From the NCBI RefSeq assembly GCF_002937115.1, contig NZ_NHRY01000136.1:1-56344 (forward strand): a DNA stretch of 56,344 nt, in the 5' to 3' direction. Both the position numbers and the translations under genes were made by a program. Source of the stretch: Rhodopila globiformis. Lineage in GTDB: Bacteria > Pseudomonadota > Alphaproteobacteria > Acetobacterales > Acetobacteraceae. The notes beneath the pieces are model-generated. The model saw only the letters and a program-made list of their open reading frames with translations. It did no database searches and had not been told where the DNA came from. This document shows positions 8,757-18,025 of the stretch, piece by piece (the stretch's first letter is position 1; each line of letters opens with the position of its first letter).

Positions 8757-9818
8757 ATGCTGCATTTGCTGAATGGCCCACAGACCTTGGGAAACGGACG
8801 CGGGTTCTGGATAAGCGCCGGTTTCGTCCTCGCCGCAGCGCTGATTTATCCAGCCTTTGCGGATCCATATGACGTCGGCAATTTCGCTTACTTTCTGATC
8901 TGGGTCTTCATGGCGCTTGGCCTTTGCCTGATGTGGGGCTACGGCGGCATGCTGTCCTTCGGCCAGACGTTCTTCTTCGGGATCGGTGGCTACGCCTACG
9001 GTGTGTTTTCGGTGGACCTTGGCAACGCATACGGCATGGCGCTTGGCGATTTTGCCATGGCCGTGCTGCTGGCGGGGCTGGCAGCTGCGATCCTTGGATA
9101 CCTGATGATTTACGGCCGGATTGGAGGCGTGTTCTTCGGAATCGTTACGCTATCTGTGACCCTGGCCCTGGCATTCTTTCTCGGTCAGACGGCGGGGCCG
9201 GAATGGGCGATCGGCGAGGCGCGGCTGAACGGCTTTAACGGCATGCAGGGCATGTCGCCGCTTTCGATTCCCTGGTTTGGCGGCGGCATCGATCTTGAGG
9301 AGACGGCACTGTACTATTTCGTATTGATACTTCTTGTCTGCACGTATCTGGCCCTGCGCGTGCTGGTCAACTCACGGGTTGGCAACGTTCTCGTTGCGGT
9401 AAGAGAGGATCCGCAGCGAACGGAACTGCTCGGCTACGACGTGCGGCGGTTCCAGTTCGGCGCCTTCGTGCTTGGCAGCATGCTCGCTGCCGTCAGCGGC
9501 GTACTCTATACGTCGTGGGGCCAGTTCATCACACCTTCAAGCATCGGCCTGCCCGCCGCGGCAATGCCGATCGTCTGGGTTGCGTTTTCCGGCCGATCTG
9601 ACCTGACGGCGGTTCTGGTTGGTACCTTTGTCCTGCTGGCCGTGTTCCAGACCCTGACCATCTACAGCGAGCAGGCGGCGCTGATCCTGATGGGACTCAT
9701 CCTGGTGGTGACCGTCATGGTGGCCCCGCAAGGCTGCTTTGTCGGGCTGAGCCGCATCGCCAACCGGCTACCCAAGCGGAACCGGACCCTGCGCGTGCCA
9801 TCGGCGGAGCCGGGCTGA
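8757..9818 (+). CDS. Branched-chain/urea-type ABC transporter permease, LivM/UrtC class (first set)
   Basis: A 353-residue inner-membrane permease. The diagnostic LivM segment LCLMWGYGGMLSFGQTFFFG is in TM2-3, and the coupling loop AVREDPQRTELLGYDV follows later. The ATG at 8757 has GAGGG six bases upstream; a GTG directly before it (8754) is in frame and would add one residue. Its stop codon is separated by a single base from the ATPase start, so translation is probably coupled. Confidence 0.9.
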   Translation: MLHLLNGPQTLGNGRGFWISAGFVLAAALIYPAFADPYDVGNFAYFLIWVFMALGLCLMWGYGGMLSFGQTFFFGIGGYAYGVFSVDLGNAYGMALGDFAMAVLLAGLAAAILGYLMIYGRIGGVFFGIVTLSVTLALAFFLGQTAGPEWAIGEARLNGFNGMQGMSPLSIPWFGGGIDLEETALYYFVLILLVCTYLALRVLVNSRVGNVLVAVREDPQRTELLGYDVRRFQFGAFVLGSMLAAVSGVLYTSWGQFITPSSIGLPAAAMPIVWVAFSGRSDLTAVLVGTFVLLAVFQTLTIYSEQAALILMGLILVVTVMVAPQGCFVGLSRIANRLPKRNRTLRVPSAEPG

Positions 9819-9819
9819 G

Positions 9820-10542
9820 ATGGCGGCGCTTCTGGAAATCGCCGGTGCCAGCAAGAGCTTTGGTGGCGTGTTTGCTGTGGCAGACGTGGATCTGGCGGTG
9901 GAGGCCGGGGACATTCATTGTCTCATTGGTCCGAATGGCGCGGGTAAGAGCACTTTGTTCAAGCTTGTCGTCGGCACCTATCCTCCGACTGCGGGGCGGA
10001 TCGTGTTCAAGGGCACCGACATTACCCAGGCAAAGTCGTTCGCCCGGGTTGCACAGGGCATGAGTATCAAGCTGCAGGCACCGAGCGTCTTCAAGGCTCT
10101 GACGGTAAGGCAAAACCTTCACATTGCTTTGCAGGATCACGTTGCCCGCCATGCGATCGGGACGGAAGAAGATCGTTTGCTGGAAACGCTTGGGCTGACG
10201 TCCGATGCGCATCGCCCGGCAGGACTGCTGTCGCACGGACAGCAGCAATGGCTGGAAATCGGCATGGCTCTCGCCCTTCGGCCTGTACTGCTGCTTCTTG
10301 ATGAACCGACAGCCGGCCTGTCGTCGGACGAAACCTATCGAACCGGCGAACTCGTGAAGCGCCTGAACGCGGAAGGAACGACCATGCTGATCGTCGAGCA
10401 CGACATGGCATTCGTGCGCCAGATCGCAACGGGCGTCACGGTGTTGCACCTGGGAAGGATCTTCGCGCGCGGCAGCATCGATGAGATCGTTTCGGACAGT
10501 CGCGTCGCTGAAATTTATCTGGGAACGCCGCATGGCCAGTGA
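9820..10542 (+). CDS. ABC transporter ATPase, LivG/UrtD class (first set)
   Basis: A 240-residue ATPase. Walker A is GPNGAGKST at about 37-45, the signature is LSHGQQQWLEIG (a variant of LSGGQ typical of the LivG/UrtD class), and Walker B is LLLLDEPTAGL. The H-loop is VEHDMAFV. The start codon overlaps the preceding gene's stop region (TGAGATG). It supplies energy for the amide importer together with the LivF-class ATPase, whose start lies inside this gene's last 11 bases. Confidence 0.92.
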   Translation: MAALLEIAGASKSFGGVFAVADVDLAVEAGDIHCLIGPNGAGKSTLFKLVVGTYPPTAGRIVFKGTDITQAKSFARVAQGMSIKLQAPSVFKALTVRQNLHIALQDHVARHAIGTEEDRLLETLGLTSDAHRPAGLLSHGQQQWLEIGMALALRPVLLLLDEPTAGLSSDETYRTGELVKRLNAEGTTMLIVEHDMAFVRQIATGVTVLHLGRIFARGSIDEIVSDSRVAEIYLGTPHGQ

Positions 10543-11242
10543 AACCATCCTGAAGGTAGCCGGTCTGCACGCCAGCTACGATGCGACGCCGATCCTGCGT
10601 GGGATCAACCTTGAAGTTGGCGGCGGGGAAATCGTAGCGATCATCGGGCGCAACGGCGTCGGCAAGACCACGATGATGCGTTGCATGATCGGCCTGCTTC
10701 CGGCCGCCAGCGGCACCATCAGATACGCAGGGCGCGAAATTACAAGTTTGCCGGCGGATCGCCGGGCACGCCTGGGGATCGGCTATATTCCGCAAGGAAG
10801 GGATGTGTTCCCCCGGATGACGGTCGAGGAAAATCTGCAGGTAGGAGAACTGATCGGGCAGTCACGGCGTCCTCCGGCCACCGATCTCGTGTACGAATAC
10901 TTCCCGATCCTGAAAGAGCGCCGGGACCAGTTAGCTGGGACAATGTCCGGGGGGCAGCAGCAGCAGCTTGCAATCGGCCGGGCCTTGATCGGCAGTCCGG
11001 ACCTGTTGCTTCTGGATGAACCATCGGAAGGCGTTCAGCCGTCGATCGTCCAGATGATCTGCCGGGTGTTGCGCTCGATCCGGGACAGACATGGGACCAC
11101 GATCGTGCTGGTCGAGCAGAATCTCGACACAATCCTGGCGCTGGCGGAACGGTGTCTGGTCATGGAGAAGGGGCAGATCATTGCGGAAATATCCGCCGGG
11201 CTTGTCACGCAGGACAGCGTGCGCCGGCATCTCCTGATCTAA
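10532..11242 (+). CDS. ABC transporter ATPase, LivF/UrtE class (first set)
   Basis: A 236-residue ATPase: Walker A GRNGVGKTT, Q-loop in YIPQGRDVFP (the LivF/UrtE hallmark), signature MSGGQQQQLAIGRAL, Walker B LLLLDEPSEGVQP, H-loop VEQNLD. The ATG at 10532 lies within the end of the LivG gene (overlap of 11 bases) and gives normal family length; an upstream in-frame start would extend far into that gene. This closes the first complete transporter set. Confidence 0.92.
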   Translation: MASETILKVAGLHASYDATPILRGINLEVGGGEIVAIIGRNGVGKTTMMRCMIGLLPAASGTIRYAGREITSLPADRRARLGIGYIPQGRDVFPRMTVEENLQVGELIGQSRRPPATDLVYEYFPILKERRDQLAGTMSGGQQQQLAIGRALIGSPDLLLLDEPSEGVQPSIVQMICRVLRSIRDRHGTTIVLVEQNLDTILALAERCLVMEKGQIIAEISAGLVTQDSVRRHLLI

Positions 11243-11257
11243 TATCGGGAGCGTTTA

Positions 11258-12115
11258 ATGGCCGACGCAATCACAGTCATTTTCGATATTGCCTCGTTCA
11301 CCTCCGTGATGGTGCTGATCGTGCTGGGTCTCGGCGTGATTGCCAGCATGATGGGTATCTTCAATTTCGCGCATGGCGAACTTGTTCTTCTCGGTGCCTA
11401 TACCGTCTACCTGTCAGCCTCGGCAGGTCTGGGGCTGTGGTTTGGAATCCTGGCAGCGCCAGTCGCGGTGGGCTTGCTGGGCGTGGTGATGGAGCGTCTC
11501 ATCATCAGGCGATTCTATGCCTCGCCAATCATCGCCATGCTCGGAACTTACGCAATCGGACTGGTGATACGGGAAATTGTCCGCGGCTTGCTCGGCGGCA
11601 ATTACGTGTCGATTCCGGAACCGATAAGCGGTGCATTTACAATCGGCGGGATTAACTTCTCGATCTGGCGGACCATCATCATCCTGGCAACGCTGTCGGT
11701 TCTGCTGGCAAGCTGGTGGATGCTGGCGCGCACGCCGATTGGCCTGCGCATACGGGGTGCGCTGGAGAATCCGATGCTAGCGCGGACCTGCGGCATTTCC
11801 ACAACCCGTCTGTACAGCCTGACCTTTGCGTTCGGGTCCGCGCTGGCCGGACTTGCGGGCGCTCTTATCGTTCCGCTTTATCAGCTATCGGCGGATATCG
11901 GCATCCGGTTTCTGGTGCAGGCTTTTCTGTCGGTCATGCTTGGTGGTGTAGGGACTTTTCAAGGACCCGTGCTTGGTGCGGGAACGGTCGGCGTGATGGC
12001 ATCAGGCCTGCCTTGGTTGGTGCCACCGGTCCTGGCCGATCCGCTGGTGTTCCTGATTGCGCTGGTCATCGTCAAATTGCGGCCCCAAGGTTTCATTGCG
12101 GCCGGCCGTTCGTGA
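11258..12115 (+). CDS. ABC transporter permease, LivH/UrtB class (second set)
   Basis: A 285-residue permease, 15 bases after the first set. It has MMGIFNFAHGELVLLGAYT in the first third and the loop RGALENPMLARTCGI, with GLAGALIVPLYQL after. Sequence is clearly diverged from the permease at 7881, so this is a second system rather than a recent copy. Gene order in this set is LivH, binding protein, LivM, LivG, LivF, unlike the first set where the binding protein leads. Confidence 0.9.
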   Translation: MADAITVIFDIASFTSVMVLIVLGLGVIASMMGIFNFAHGELVLLGAYTVYLSASAGLGLWFGILAAPVAVGLLGVVMERLIIRRFYASPIIAMLGTYAIGLVIREIVRGLLGGNYVSIPEPISGAFTIGGINFSIWRTIIILATLSVLLASWWMLARTPIGLRIRGALENPMLARTCGISTTRLYSLTFAFGSALAGLAGALIVPLYQLSADIGIRFLVQAFLSVMLGGVGTFQGPVLGAGTVGVMASGLPWLVPPVLADPLVFLIALVIVKLRPQGFIAAGRS

Positions 12116-12138
12116 AGGGCAAGGATACGGGGGACAAC

Positions 12139-13380
12139 ATGAGTGCAACAAAACTGGCTTCCGGAATATCACGGCGAGGCATCCTGAGCGGCGCCGGGGC
12201 CTTGACAGCGGCCGGGTGGATCGGGAGCGTAACAAGCGGATGGCTCCTGCGGCCAGCCTGGGCTCATGCCGCGGGCCCGATCAAAATGGGGATCGCGACG
12301 GACATCACAGGCGCGATCGCGGCAGCTGGCAATTCAGACTGGCAGGTGGCGCAGTTCACGGTAGAGCGGATCAATAAGGATGGAGGCATCCAGGGCCGGC
12401 CAGTCGAACTGTTCCTTGAAGACACCGCATCGGACCCGAAGGTCGCCGTGGGCAACGTACGACGCCTGATACAAGAACGCAGGGTCGACGTCGTGCTGGG
12501 CGGCATCACCAGCGCCATGCGGCAGGCAATCAAGGATCCGATTGTCAACCGGGGCCGCACGCTGTACATTTACCCGCAGCTCTATGAAGGCCAGGAGTGT
12601 ACCAAGGGCCTGTTCTGCACCGGCCCGACGCCGGCGCAGCAATGCGACAAGCTGATTCCCTATCTGATCAAGACGGTTGGCAAGAAGCGTTTTGCCATGC
12701 CCTCTGCCAACTATGTCTGGCCGCAGCTTCTCAACAAGTATGCGCGCAAGATGATCGAAGCCAACGGGGGCGAAGTTGTGTTCGAGGAGTATTATCCACT
12801 CGACCAGCCGGAATATTCCGCCACCATCAGCAAGATCAAGGACGGCAAGGTTGATTGCGTATTCAACACGGTGATTCCGCCAGGGCTGCAACCCTTCATG
12901 AAGCAGCTGTACGAATCGGGCTTCCAAAAGGACGGCGGCGTGGTGACCTGCGTGTATTTTGACGAGAACACCCTGAACTACCTACCTGCGGCCGAGATGG
13001 ATGGGCTGTACAGCTGCCTGGAATATTTCCACACGGTAGACGATCCGTTCAGCAAGCAACTGCAGGAAGCCTATTCAAAACGGTTCCCGAATACGAAGTA
13101 CCTGTTCACGGCGGGCTCTGCCGCGACAGGAATGTATCGCGGAATTAAATTCTACGAAGCGGCGGTCAAGGAAACCAAAGGCGATCTGCATCGCGATGCC
13201 GTGGCGGCTGCGATGGACCATGCTGTCATAGAGCATGGTCCCGGAGGCGGAGCCGCAATGGTGCCGGGTCATAGGCACTGCAAAATGAATATGTACACGG
13301 CCATGAGCAAGATAAATGGCGACAGGCCATATTACCAGATAGTCGACAAGGCCAACATGGTGGATCCACGGGAGTGCTAG
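12139..13380 (+). CDS. Urea/amide-type ABC transporter substrate-binding protein (second set)
   Basis: A 413-residue binding protein of the UrtA/FmdD family. SRRGIL at residues 11-16 and the following hydrophobic stretch ending at about AWAHA are a good Tat signal; the mature part begins GPIKMGIATDITGAI. Other family segments are GGITSAMRQAIKDP and YIYPQLYEGQECTKG. ATG at 12139 has GGGGGA upstream. It sits between the LivH and LivM genes of the second set, its stop overlapping the GTG start of the latter. It differs from the first binding protein, so a different ligand or affinity is likely. Confidence 0.88.
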   Translation: MSATKLASGISRRGILSGAGALTAAGWIGSVTSGWLLRPAWAHAAGPIKMGIATDITGAIAAAGNSDWQVAQFTVERINKDGGIQGRPVELFLEDTASDPKVAVGNVRRLIQERRVDVVLGGITSAMRQAIKDPIVNRGRTLYIYPQLYEGQECTKGLFCTGPTPAQQCDKLIPYLIKTVGKKRFAMPSANYVWPQLLNKYARKMIEANGGEVVFEEYYPLDQPEYSATISKIKDGKVDCVFNTVIPPGLQPFMKQLYESGFQKDGGVVTCVYFDENTLNYLPAAEMDGLYSCLEYFHTVDDPFSKQLQEAYSKRFPNTKYLFTAGSAATGMYRGIKFYEAAVKETKGDLHRDAVAAAMDHAVIEHGPGGGAAMVPGHRHCKMNMYTAMSKINGDRPYYQIVDKANMVDPREC

Positions 13381-14408
13381 GAAGAGCGAGAGCCGCGGCT
13401 ACAGGCAGGCGGTCATTTCCAGCGCTGCTGGCGGTTGAGCTGTGCGTATTCATGGGACTGATCGTAACTCCGTTCCTGCTCAGGGATCGCCTCGACCTGG
13501 TCACGCTGATGACCAATGTGATGATCCTGTCCATTTTCGCAATCAGTTTCGATATGTGCTGGGGCTTCTCGGGCATCATGTCGTTTGGACAGGCGTTGTT
13601 CTTCGGCGTCGCGGGCTATGTGATCGCGTTGATCGGCCGCGACCTCGATTTCAGCGCGATCTGGGGCGTGCTGCCCATTGCGATGCTGACAGGTCTGGCG
13701 TTGGCCTTTGTGCTTGCCATGTTCCTCCTGCTCGGGCGCAGGATACCGAGCGCGATTTTTGTCGCGCTCGGCACACTGACCGGCTCATATGCGGCCGAGC
13801 GCCTGGTCTCCGGATGGCAGTATGTCGGGGCCGGCAACGGGCTCTCGTCGATCAAGCTGTTGCAGCTTGGCTCTTTTGAGTTTGTAGAAGGCTTCGAATT
13901 CTATACGCTGGCCCTTTTGAACTTGCTGGTTATCTATCTGGTATGCCGCTTCATCGTCCGGTCCCAGTTCGGGCTGGTACTCGCGGGGATGCGGCAAAAC
14001 GAAGAGCGTCTGGCCTTCCTTGGGTATCGTGTTCAGGTTTTCAAGGCGCTGATCTTTTCTTTTGCCGGCATGGCCGCCGGTTTGGCCGGGGCGCTTTACA
14101 GTTATCATCAAGGCTTTATTGGGCCCGGCAACATGGGGCCCGGCCTTTCAACCGCCGCGGTCATCTATTGTCTGCTCGGGGGCGCCGGCACGTTGATCGG
14201 ACCGGTCATCGGGACAGCTGTCATAGAATTGCTGAGCTACGGCCTGTCTGATATCGACGCCATCCGCCATTTCTGGCCCGTCGTTCTCGGCCTTGTGCTG
14301 CTCGTGATCGTCATGTTCCAGCCTTCGGGACTGCTCGGGCTCGTGGTTTCGGACCGAGAGCGAATCGGCTCTTTCGGCGCATCCGGGCGCCGTTCAACGC
14401 ATGGTTGA
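13374..14408 (+). CDS. ABC transporter permease, LivM/UrtC class (second set)
   Basis: A 344-residue permease with the LivM hallmark DMCWGFSGIMSFGQALFFG and the coupling loop GMRQNEERLAFLGYRV. The GTG start at 13374 lies inside the end of the binding-protein gene (7-base overlap) with GGGA just before it. The 3' end overlaps the next ATPase by 8 bases. Together these overlaps indicate one translationally coupled unit. Confidence 0.88.
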   Translation: MLGRARAAATGRRSFPALLAVELCVFMGLIVTPFLLRDRLDLVTLMTNVMILSIFAISFDMCWGFSGIMSFGQALFFGVAGYVIALIGRDLDFSAIWGVLPIAMLTGLALAFVLAMFLLLGRRIPSAIFVALGTLTGSYAAERLVSGWQYVGAGNGLSSIKLLQLGSFEFVEGFEFYTLALLNLLVIYLVCRFIVRSQFGLVLAGMRQNEERLAFLGYRVQVFKALIFSFAGMAAGLAGALYSYHQGFIGPGNMGPGLSTAAVIYCLLGGAGTLIGPVIGTAVIELLSYGLSDIDAIRHFWPVVLGLVLLVIVMFQPSGLLGLVVSDRERIGSFGASGRRSTHG

Positions 14409-15147
14409 TTCCGTTCCACTACTCGAAGTCTCGGCCCTGGGAAAGATGTTCGGCGCATTGCGCGCGCTGGACGACGTCAGCATTGCAGTCAATCGAGGAA
14501 CGTTCCATGGCCTGATCGGGCCCAATGGCTCCGGCAAGAGTACGCTGCTGAAAGCGATTGCCGGCGCGCACTTCCCGACCACCGGCACGATACGCTTCCA
14601 CCGGAAGGACATCACCAATTGGGCGCCATATCAACGGGCTCGTGCCGGGCTCAGCCTCAAGTTCCAGATCACCGCGGTGCTGCGGGAATTGTCGGTTTAC
14701 GACAATGTTCTTTTGGCACTGCAATCACATGAATCCCCGTGGTCGTTGGTATTGTCCCGGACCCGCCGTCGGTTGGATTCGCAGATCATGCAGGCGCTCG
14801 ACCGCTTCCGTCTCGCAGACCGTGCGGACGAACTGGCCGGGAAGCTCAGCCATGGCGAGCAGCAATGGCTGGAAATTGCAATGGCGCTGGCGCCTGGCCC
14901 GAAGCTGTTGTTGCTCGATGAGCCGACCGGCGGCATGAGTCCCGAGGAACGGCGCATGACGGGTGAACTTCTGCTGCCGGTCAAGGCGGAGTGTTCCCTG
15001 GTCATCGTTGAGCACGACCTCGATTTCATAAAGAACATATGCGATCACCTGACGGTCCTGGATCAGGGGCGCGTGCTGTGTGACGGCACCGTGCGTGAAA
15101 TCGAGGAGTCGCCGGAGATCCAAAGGGTCTATACCAGCCGTGTCTGA
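14401..15147 (+). CDS. ABC transporter ATPase, LivG/UrtD class (second set)
   Basis: A 248-residue ATPase with Walker A GPNGSGKST, signature LSHGEQQWLEIAMAL, Walker B LLLLDEPTGGMSP and H-loop VEHDLDF. Like its first-set counterpart it uses the LSHG variant. The ATG at 14401 overlaps the end of the permease gene. Confidence 0.92.
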   Translation: MVDSVPLLEVSALGKMFGALRALDDVSIAVNRGTFHGLIGPNGSGKSTLLKAIAGAHFPTTGTIRFHRKDITNWAPYQRARAGLSLKFQITAVLRELSVYDNVLLALQSHESPWSLVLSRTRRRLDSQIMQALDRFRLADRADELAGKLSHGEQQWLEIAMALAPGPKLLLLDEPTGGMSPEERRMTGELLLPVKAECSLVIVEHDLDFIKNICDHLTVLDQGRVLCDGTVREIEESPEIQRVYTSRV

Positions 15148-15844
15148 TGCATCGCCCATTCTCATCGTGGCCGGACTCGATGCCGGCTATGGCAAAAGCC
15201 AGGTTCTGTTCGATATGCGGATCACTGTGCCCCGGCAGGGGGCGGTGGCCGTGCTGGGTCGTAACGGTGCCGGAAAGTCAACCCTGCTGAAAACCCTGGC
15301 GGGGGAACTGCGGCCGATGGCTGGCTCGATCATTTTCGATGGCAGTGAGGCCGGTGGCGAGTCAACCGAACAGCGCGCGCGGCGCGGAATTGGCTTCGTG
15401 CCGCAGGAAGACGCGATATTTGGGAAATTGACCGTGCGAGAGAACCTGTTGCTGGGCGCGACCTACCAGCGTGACCGTTACGGAATCGACGAGGTACTCG
15501 ACTTCTTTCCCAAGCTGGCACAGCGACTGGGCCAGACTGCGGCAACGTTGTCGGGGGGAGAGCGCAAGATGCTGGCCATCAGCAGGGCCCTGGTGGCCCG
15601 TCCAAGGATGCTGATGCTGGACGAACCGACCGAGGGCGTCTGGATCGGCGTCATCGAAGAGATTGCCGAACGGCTGGCTGTTCTGGCGCAACGGATGAGT
15701 GTCGTTCTGGTGGAGCAGCATGTGGACCTGGCACTGCGTGTCGCGCGCTACGCCTATGTCATGGATCGCGGGTCGGTAGCATTGGAGGGACCGGCGAGTC
15801 AGGTTGGCGATGACCCGCGCCTGCTACGCTACCTCGCTCCCTAA
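15140..15844 (+). CDS. ABC transporter ATPase, LivF/UrtE class (second set)
   Basis: A 234-residue ATPase: Walker A GRNGAGKST, FVPQEDAIFG Q-loop, signature LSGGERKMLAISRAL, Walker B MLMLDEPTEGV, H-loop VEQHVD. The segment after Walker B reads EGVWIGVIEEI where most relatives have EGLSPxxVxxI. A GTG start at 15140, overlapping the previous stop by eight bases, gives family length; the in-frame ATG at 15080 would reach well into the upstream gene. Last gene of the second transporter. Confidence 0.88.
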   Translation: MSDASPILIVAGLDAGYGKSQVLFDMRITVPRQGAVAVLGRNGAGKSTLLKTLAGELRPMAGSIIFDGSEAGGESTEQRARRGIGFVPQEDAIFGKLTVRENLLLGATYQRDRYGIDEVLDFFPKLAQRLGQTAATLSGGERKMLAISRALVARPRMLMLDEPTEGVWIGVIEEIAERLAVLAQRMSVVLVEQHVDLALRVARYAYVMDRGSVALEGPASQVGDDPRLLRYLAP

Positions 15845-15927
15845 GGCCAACGAAAAATATCCTGGCAGCTTCGCAAAACGAAGAGATATGCTAATCTGGA
15901 CGCAACGGCGTAACGGGGTGGAAAGTA

Positions 15928-16941
15928 ATGGCAAGAACAGCTGACACGGCATGGCTGGACAAGTCCATTGCCGCCAAACGCGGCACCGGCTGGGGCGACA
16001 AGGCGCGTCTGCACGAACTGACCGAGGCTACGCAGGGCAAGTACCTTTACACCATCGGTCCCTATTCGGACCCGGTCCTCAGCGTGACGCCGGGTGATCG
16101 AATCCGGGTGGAGACACGGGATGCCTTCGAAGGCGCGATCCGCAACGAGAGCGACAAGCCGACCGAGCGACTGAGGATGCCGTTCGTCAATCCGCAGAAT
16201 GGGCCGATCATGATCGAAGGCGCCGAACCGGGCGATGCGATCGCGGTTCATATCGAAAGCATGGTGCCGCGGGGCCAGAATCCTTGCGGAACCTGCTGCA
16301 TGATTCCTTATTTCGGGGCGCTTACCGGAACCAGCCTGACCGCCACGCTGCATGATCCGCTACCGGAACTGACGCGCAAGATTCATGTGGACGAGCACAA
16401 GGTGCGCTGGAGTGAGCGCGTCACGCTGCCCTACAGCCCGCATATTGGCACGCTGAGTACGTCCCCCGAAATCGATTCCATCAACTCACTGACACCCGAT
16501 AATCATGGCGGCAATATGGACCTGCCGGACATGGGGCCGGGCAGCATAACCTATCTTCCCGTACGGGTACCCGGGGCGCGGCTGTTCATCGGCGACGCCC
16601 ATGCCTGCCAGGGTGATGGCGAACTATGTGGCACTGCCGTTGAATATCCTTCCACCACAACGATCCGCGTTGACCTGATCAAGGGCTGGACGCTCGACTG
16701 GCCGCGGCTCGAGCGGGAAGACTTCATCATGGCCATCGGCAGTGCACGTCCGTTGGAAGACGCGACACGCATCGCCTATCGCGAACTGGTGCTGTGGATG
16801 GAAGCCGAATACGGCTTCAACCGCTGGGACGCCTATATGATGCTAAGCCAGTGCGGAAAGGTCCGGTTGGGAAATTTTGTTGATCCCAAATATACTGTCG
16901 GCGCGGCTATCCCTAAGAAGTACCTCGCACCGGCTTCCTGA
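15928..16941 (+). CDS. Acetamidase/formamidase family protein
   Basis: A 337-residue member of the FmdA/AmdA family, zinc-type amidohydrolases unrelated in fold to amidase-signature enzymes, hydrolysing short amides such as formamide or acetamide. Family features are TGPIMIEGAEPGD-like sequence (here NGPIMIEGAEPGDA near 90-103), PDNHGGNMD, and IGDAHACQGDGELCGTAVE, which carries candidate metal and acid residues. GGGGTGGAAAGTA precedes the ATG at 15928. It is 83 bases after the second transporter and probably in the same transcript. It makes a third amide hydrolase in the cluster. Confidence 0.88.
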   Translation: MARTADTAWLDKSIAAKRGTGWGDKARLHELTEATQGKYLYTIGPYSDPVLSVTPGDRIRVETRDAFEGAIRNESDKPTERLRMPFVNPQNGPIMIEGAEPGDAIAVHIESMVPRGQNPCGTCCMIPYFGALTGTSLTATLHDPLPELTRKIHVDEHKVRWSERVTLPYSPHIGTLSTSPEIDSINSLTPDNHGGNMDLPDMGPGSITYLPVRVPGARLFIGDAHACQGDGELCGTAVEYPSTTTIRVDLIKGWTLDWPRLEREDFIMAIGSARPLEDATRIAYRELVLWMEAEYGFNRWDAYMMLSQCGKVRLGNFVDPKYTVGAAIPKKYLAPAS

Positions 16942-16967
16942 CCCGCACCCAGGAAAGGCAACAGACA

Positions 16968-17729
16968 ATGGATCTCGGATTGGCTGGAAAAAAGGCTCTT
17001 GTCACAGGTGGAACGAAGGGCATCGGCCGCGCCGTGGCCGAGCATTTCGCGGCCGAGGGGGCCGATGTGGCGATCTGCGCCCGCAACGCGGGTGAAATCT
17101 CCGAAGCGGTCGAAGCCCTGCGTGCCAAGGGCATCAAGGCAACCGGCAGAGCGCTCGACGTCGCCGATGGGCCAGCCTTGGCGGCGTGGGTGGCAGATGC
17201 CGCGGCCGAGCTTGGCGGACTGGATATTGTCGTTGCGAACGTCTCCGCCCTCGCGATCGGGCAGGATGAAGCATCCTGGAAGGCGGAATTCGATACCGAC
17301 CTGATGGGCACCGTGCGTGCCGTCAATGCGGCCATGCCATTCCTGGAGAAATCAAATGCCGCCGCGGTGGTTGTCATCTCCTCGGTTTCCGGGCGCGAGG
17401 TTGATTTTGCAGCCGGTCCCTATGGCGTGTTCAAGGCGGCGCTCATTCATTACGCGAAAGGGCTGTCCTTCCAGCTGGCAGCTAAAGGGATTCGCGTGAA
17501 TGCGCTGTCGCCGGGCAACACCTACTTCGCAGGTGGGGTGTGGGAGAAGATCGAGCAGGGCAATCCGGAGTTGTTCAGGCAAGCAATGGCGCTGAACCCG
17601 ACAGGCCGGATGGGGCGGCCGGAGGAGATGGCGCGCGCCGTTGTCTTCCTGGCCAGCCCAGCAGCCAGTTTTATTACCGGAACAAACCTTGTGGTGGATG
17701 GTGCCCTTACCAGAGGCGTGCAATTCTAG
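16968..17729 (+). CDS. Short-chain dehydrogenase/reductase
   Basis: A 253-residue classical SDR. The cofactor motif TGGTKGIG is at 13-20, the catalytic set is Ser139 (VVVISSVSG), Tyr152 and Lys156 (YGVFK). The usual NNAG is replaced by ANVSAL near 90-95. Arg39 after the second strand (CARN) suggests NADP(H). Substrate unknown; its position between two hydrolases suggests it oxidises or reduces a product of the amide pathway. AGGAAAGG precedes the ATG at 16968. Confidence 0.88.
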   Translation: MDLGLAGKKALVTGGTKGIGRAVAEHFAAEGADVAICARNAGEISEAVEALRAKGIKATGRALDVADGPALAAWVADAAAELGGLDIVVANVSALAIGQDEASWKAEFDTDLMGTVRAVNAAMPFLEKSNAAAVVVISSVSGREVDFAAGPYGVFKAALIHYAKGLSFQLAAKGIRVNALSPGNTYFAGGVWEKIEQGNPELFRQAMALNPTGRMGRPEEMARAVVFLASPAASFITGTNLVVDGALTRGVQF

Positions 17730-18025
17730 AGTCTGATGACGAGAGGTCGCTCGACCTCGGTTTGACGGTGCTTCCAGGCGCCTCCCACGCCAGAGCCGGA
17801 TGAGGTTACGTGGTACAGCAAGGCCGCCCGTCACAGGAGAAGAAGGCCTGCGCTTGGACAGGAGCCAAATGAACTGGATCCATCTCCCGCCTCGCGCCAA
17901 GCCCGCTGTCGCCGTCTTCGTGTTACCGTCAGTAGCCGCCGACATCGACGGCGCATGAAGCCTGCTCCTCTGGACACGAACCTGCCGCGAACTCAAAAAT
18001 GTTGTAGCATAGAGGAGCGTCCCTG
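17730..18025. other. Intergenic stretch between SDR and amidohydrolase genes
   Basis: No gene or clear terminator seen. The gap of 296 bases may mean the amidohydrolase has its own promoter, though none stands out. Confidence 0.4.
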
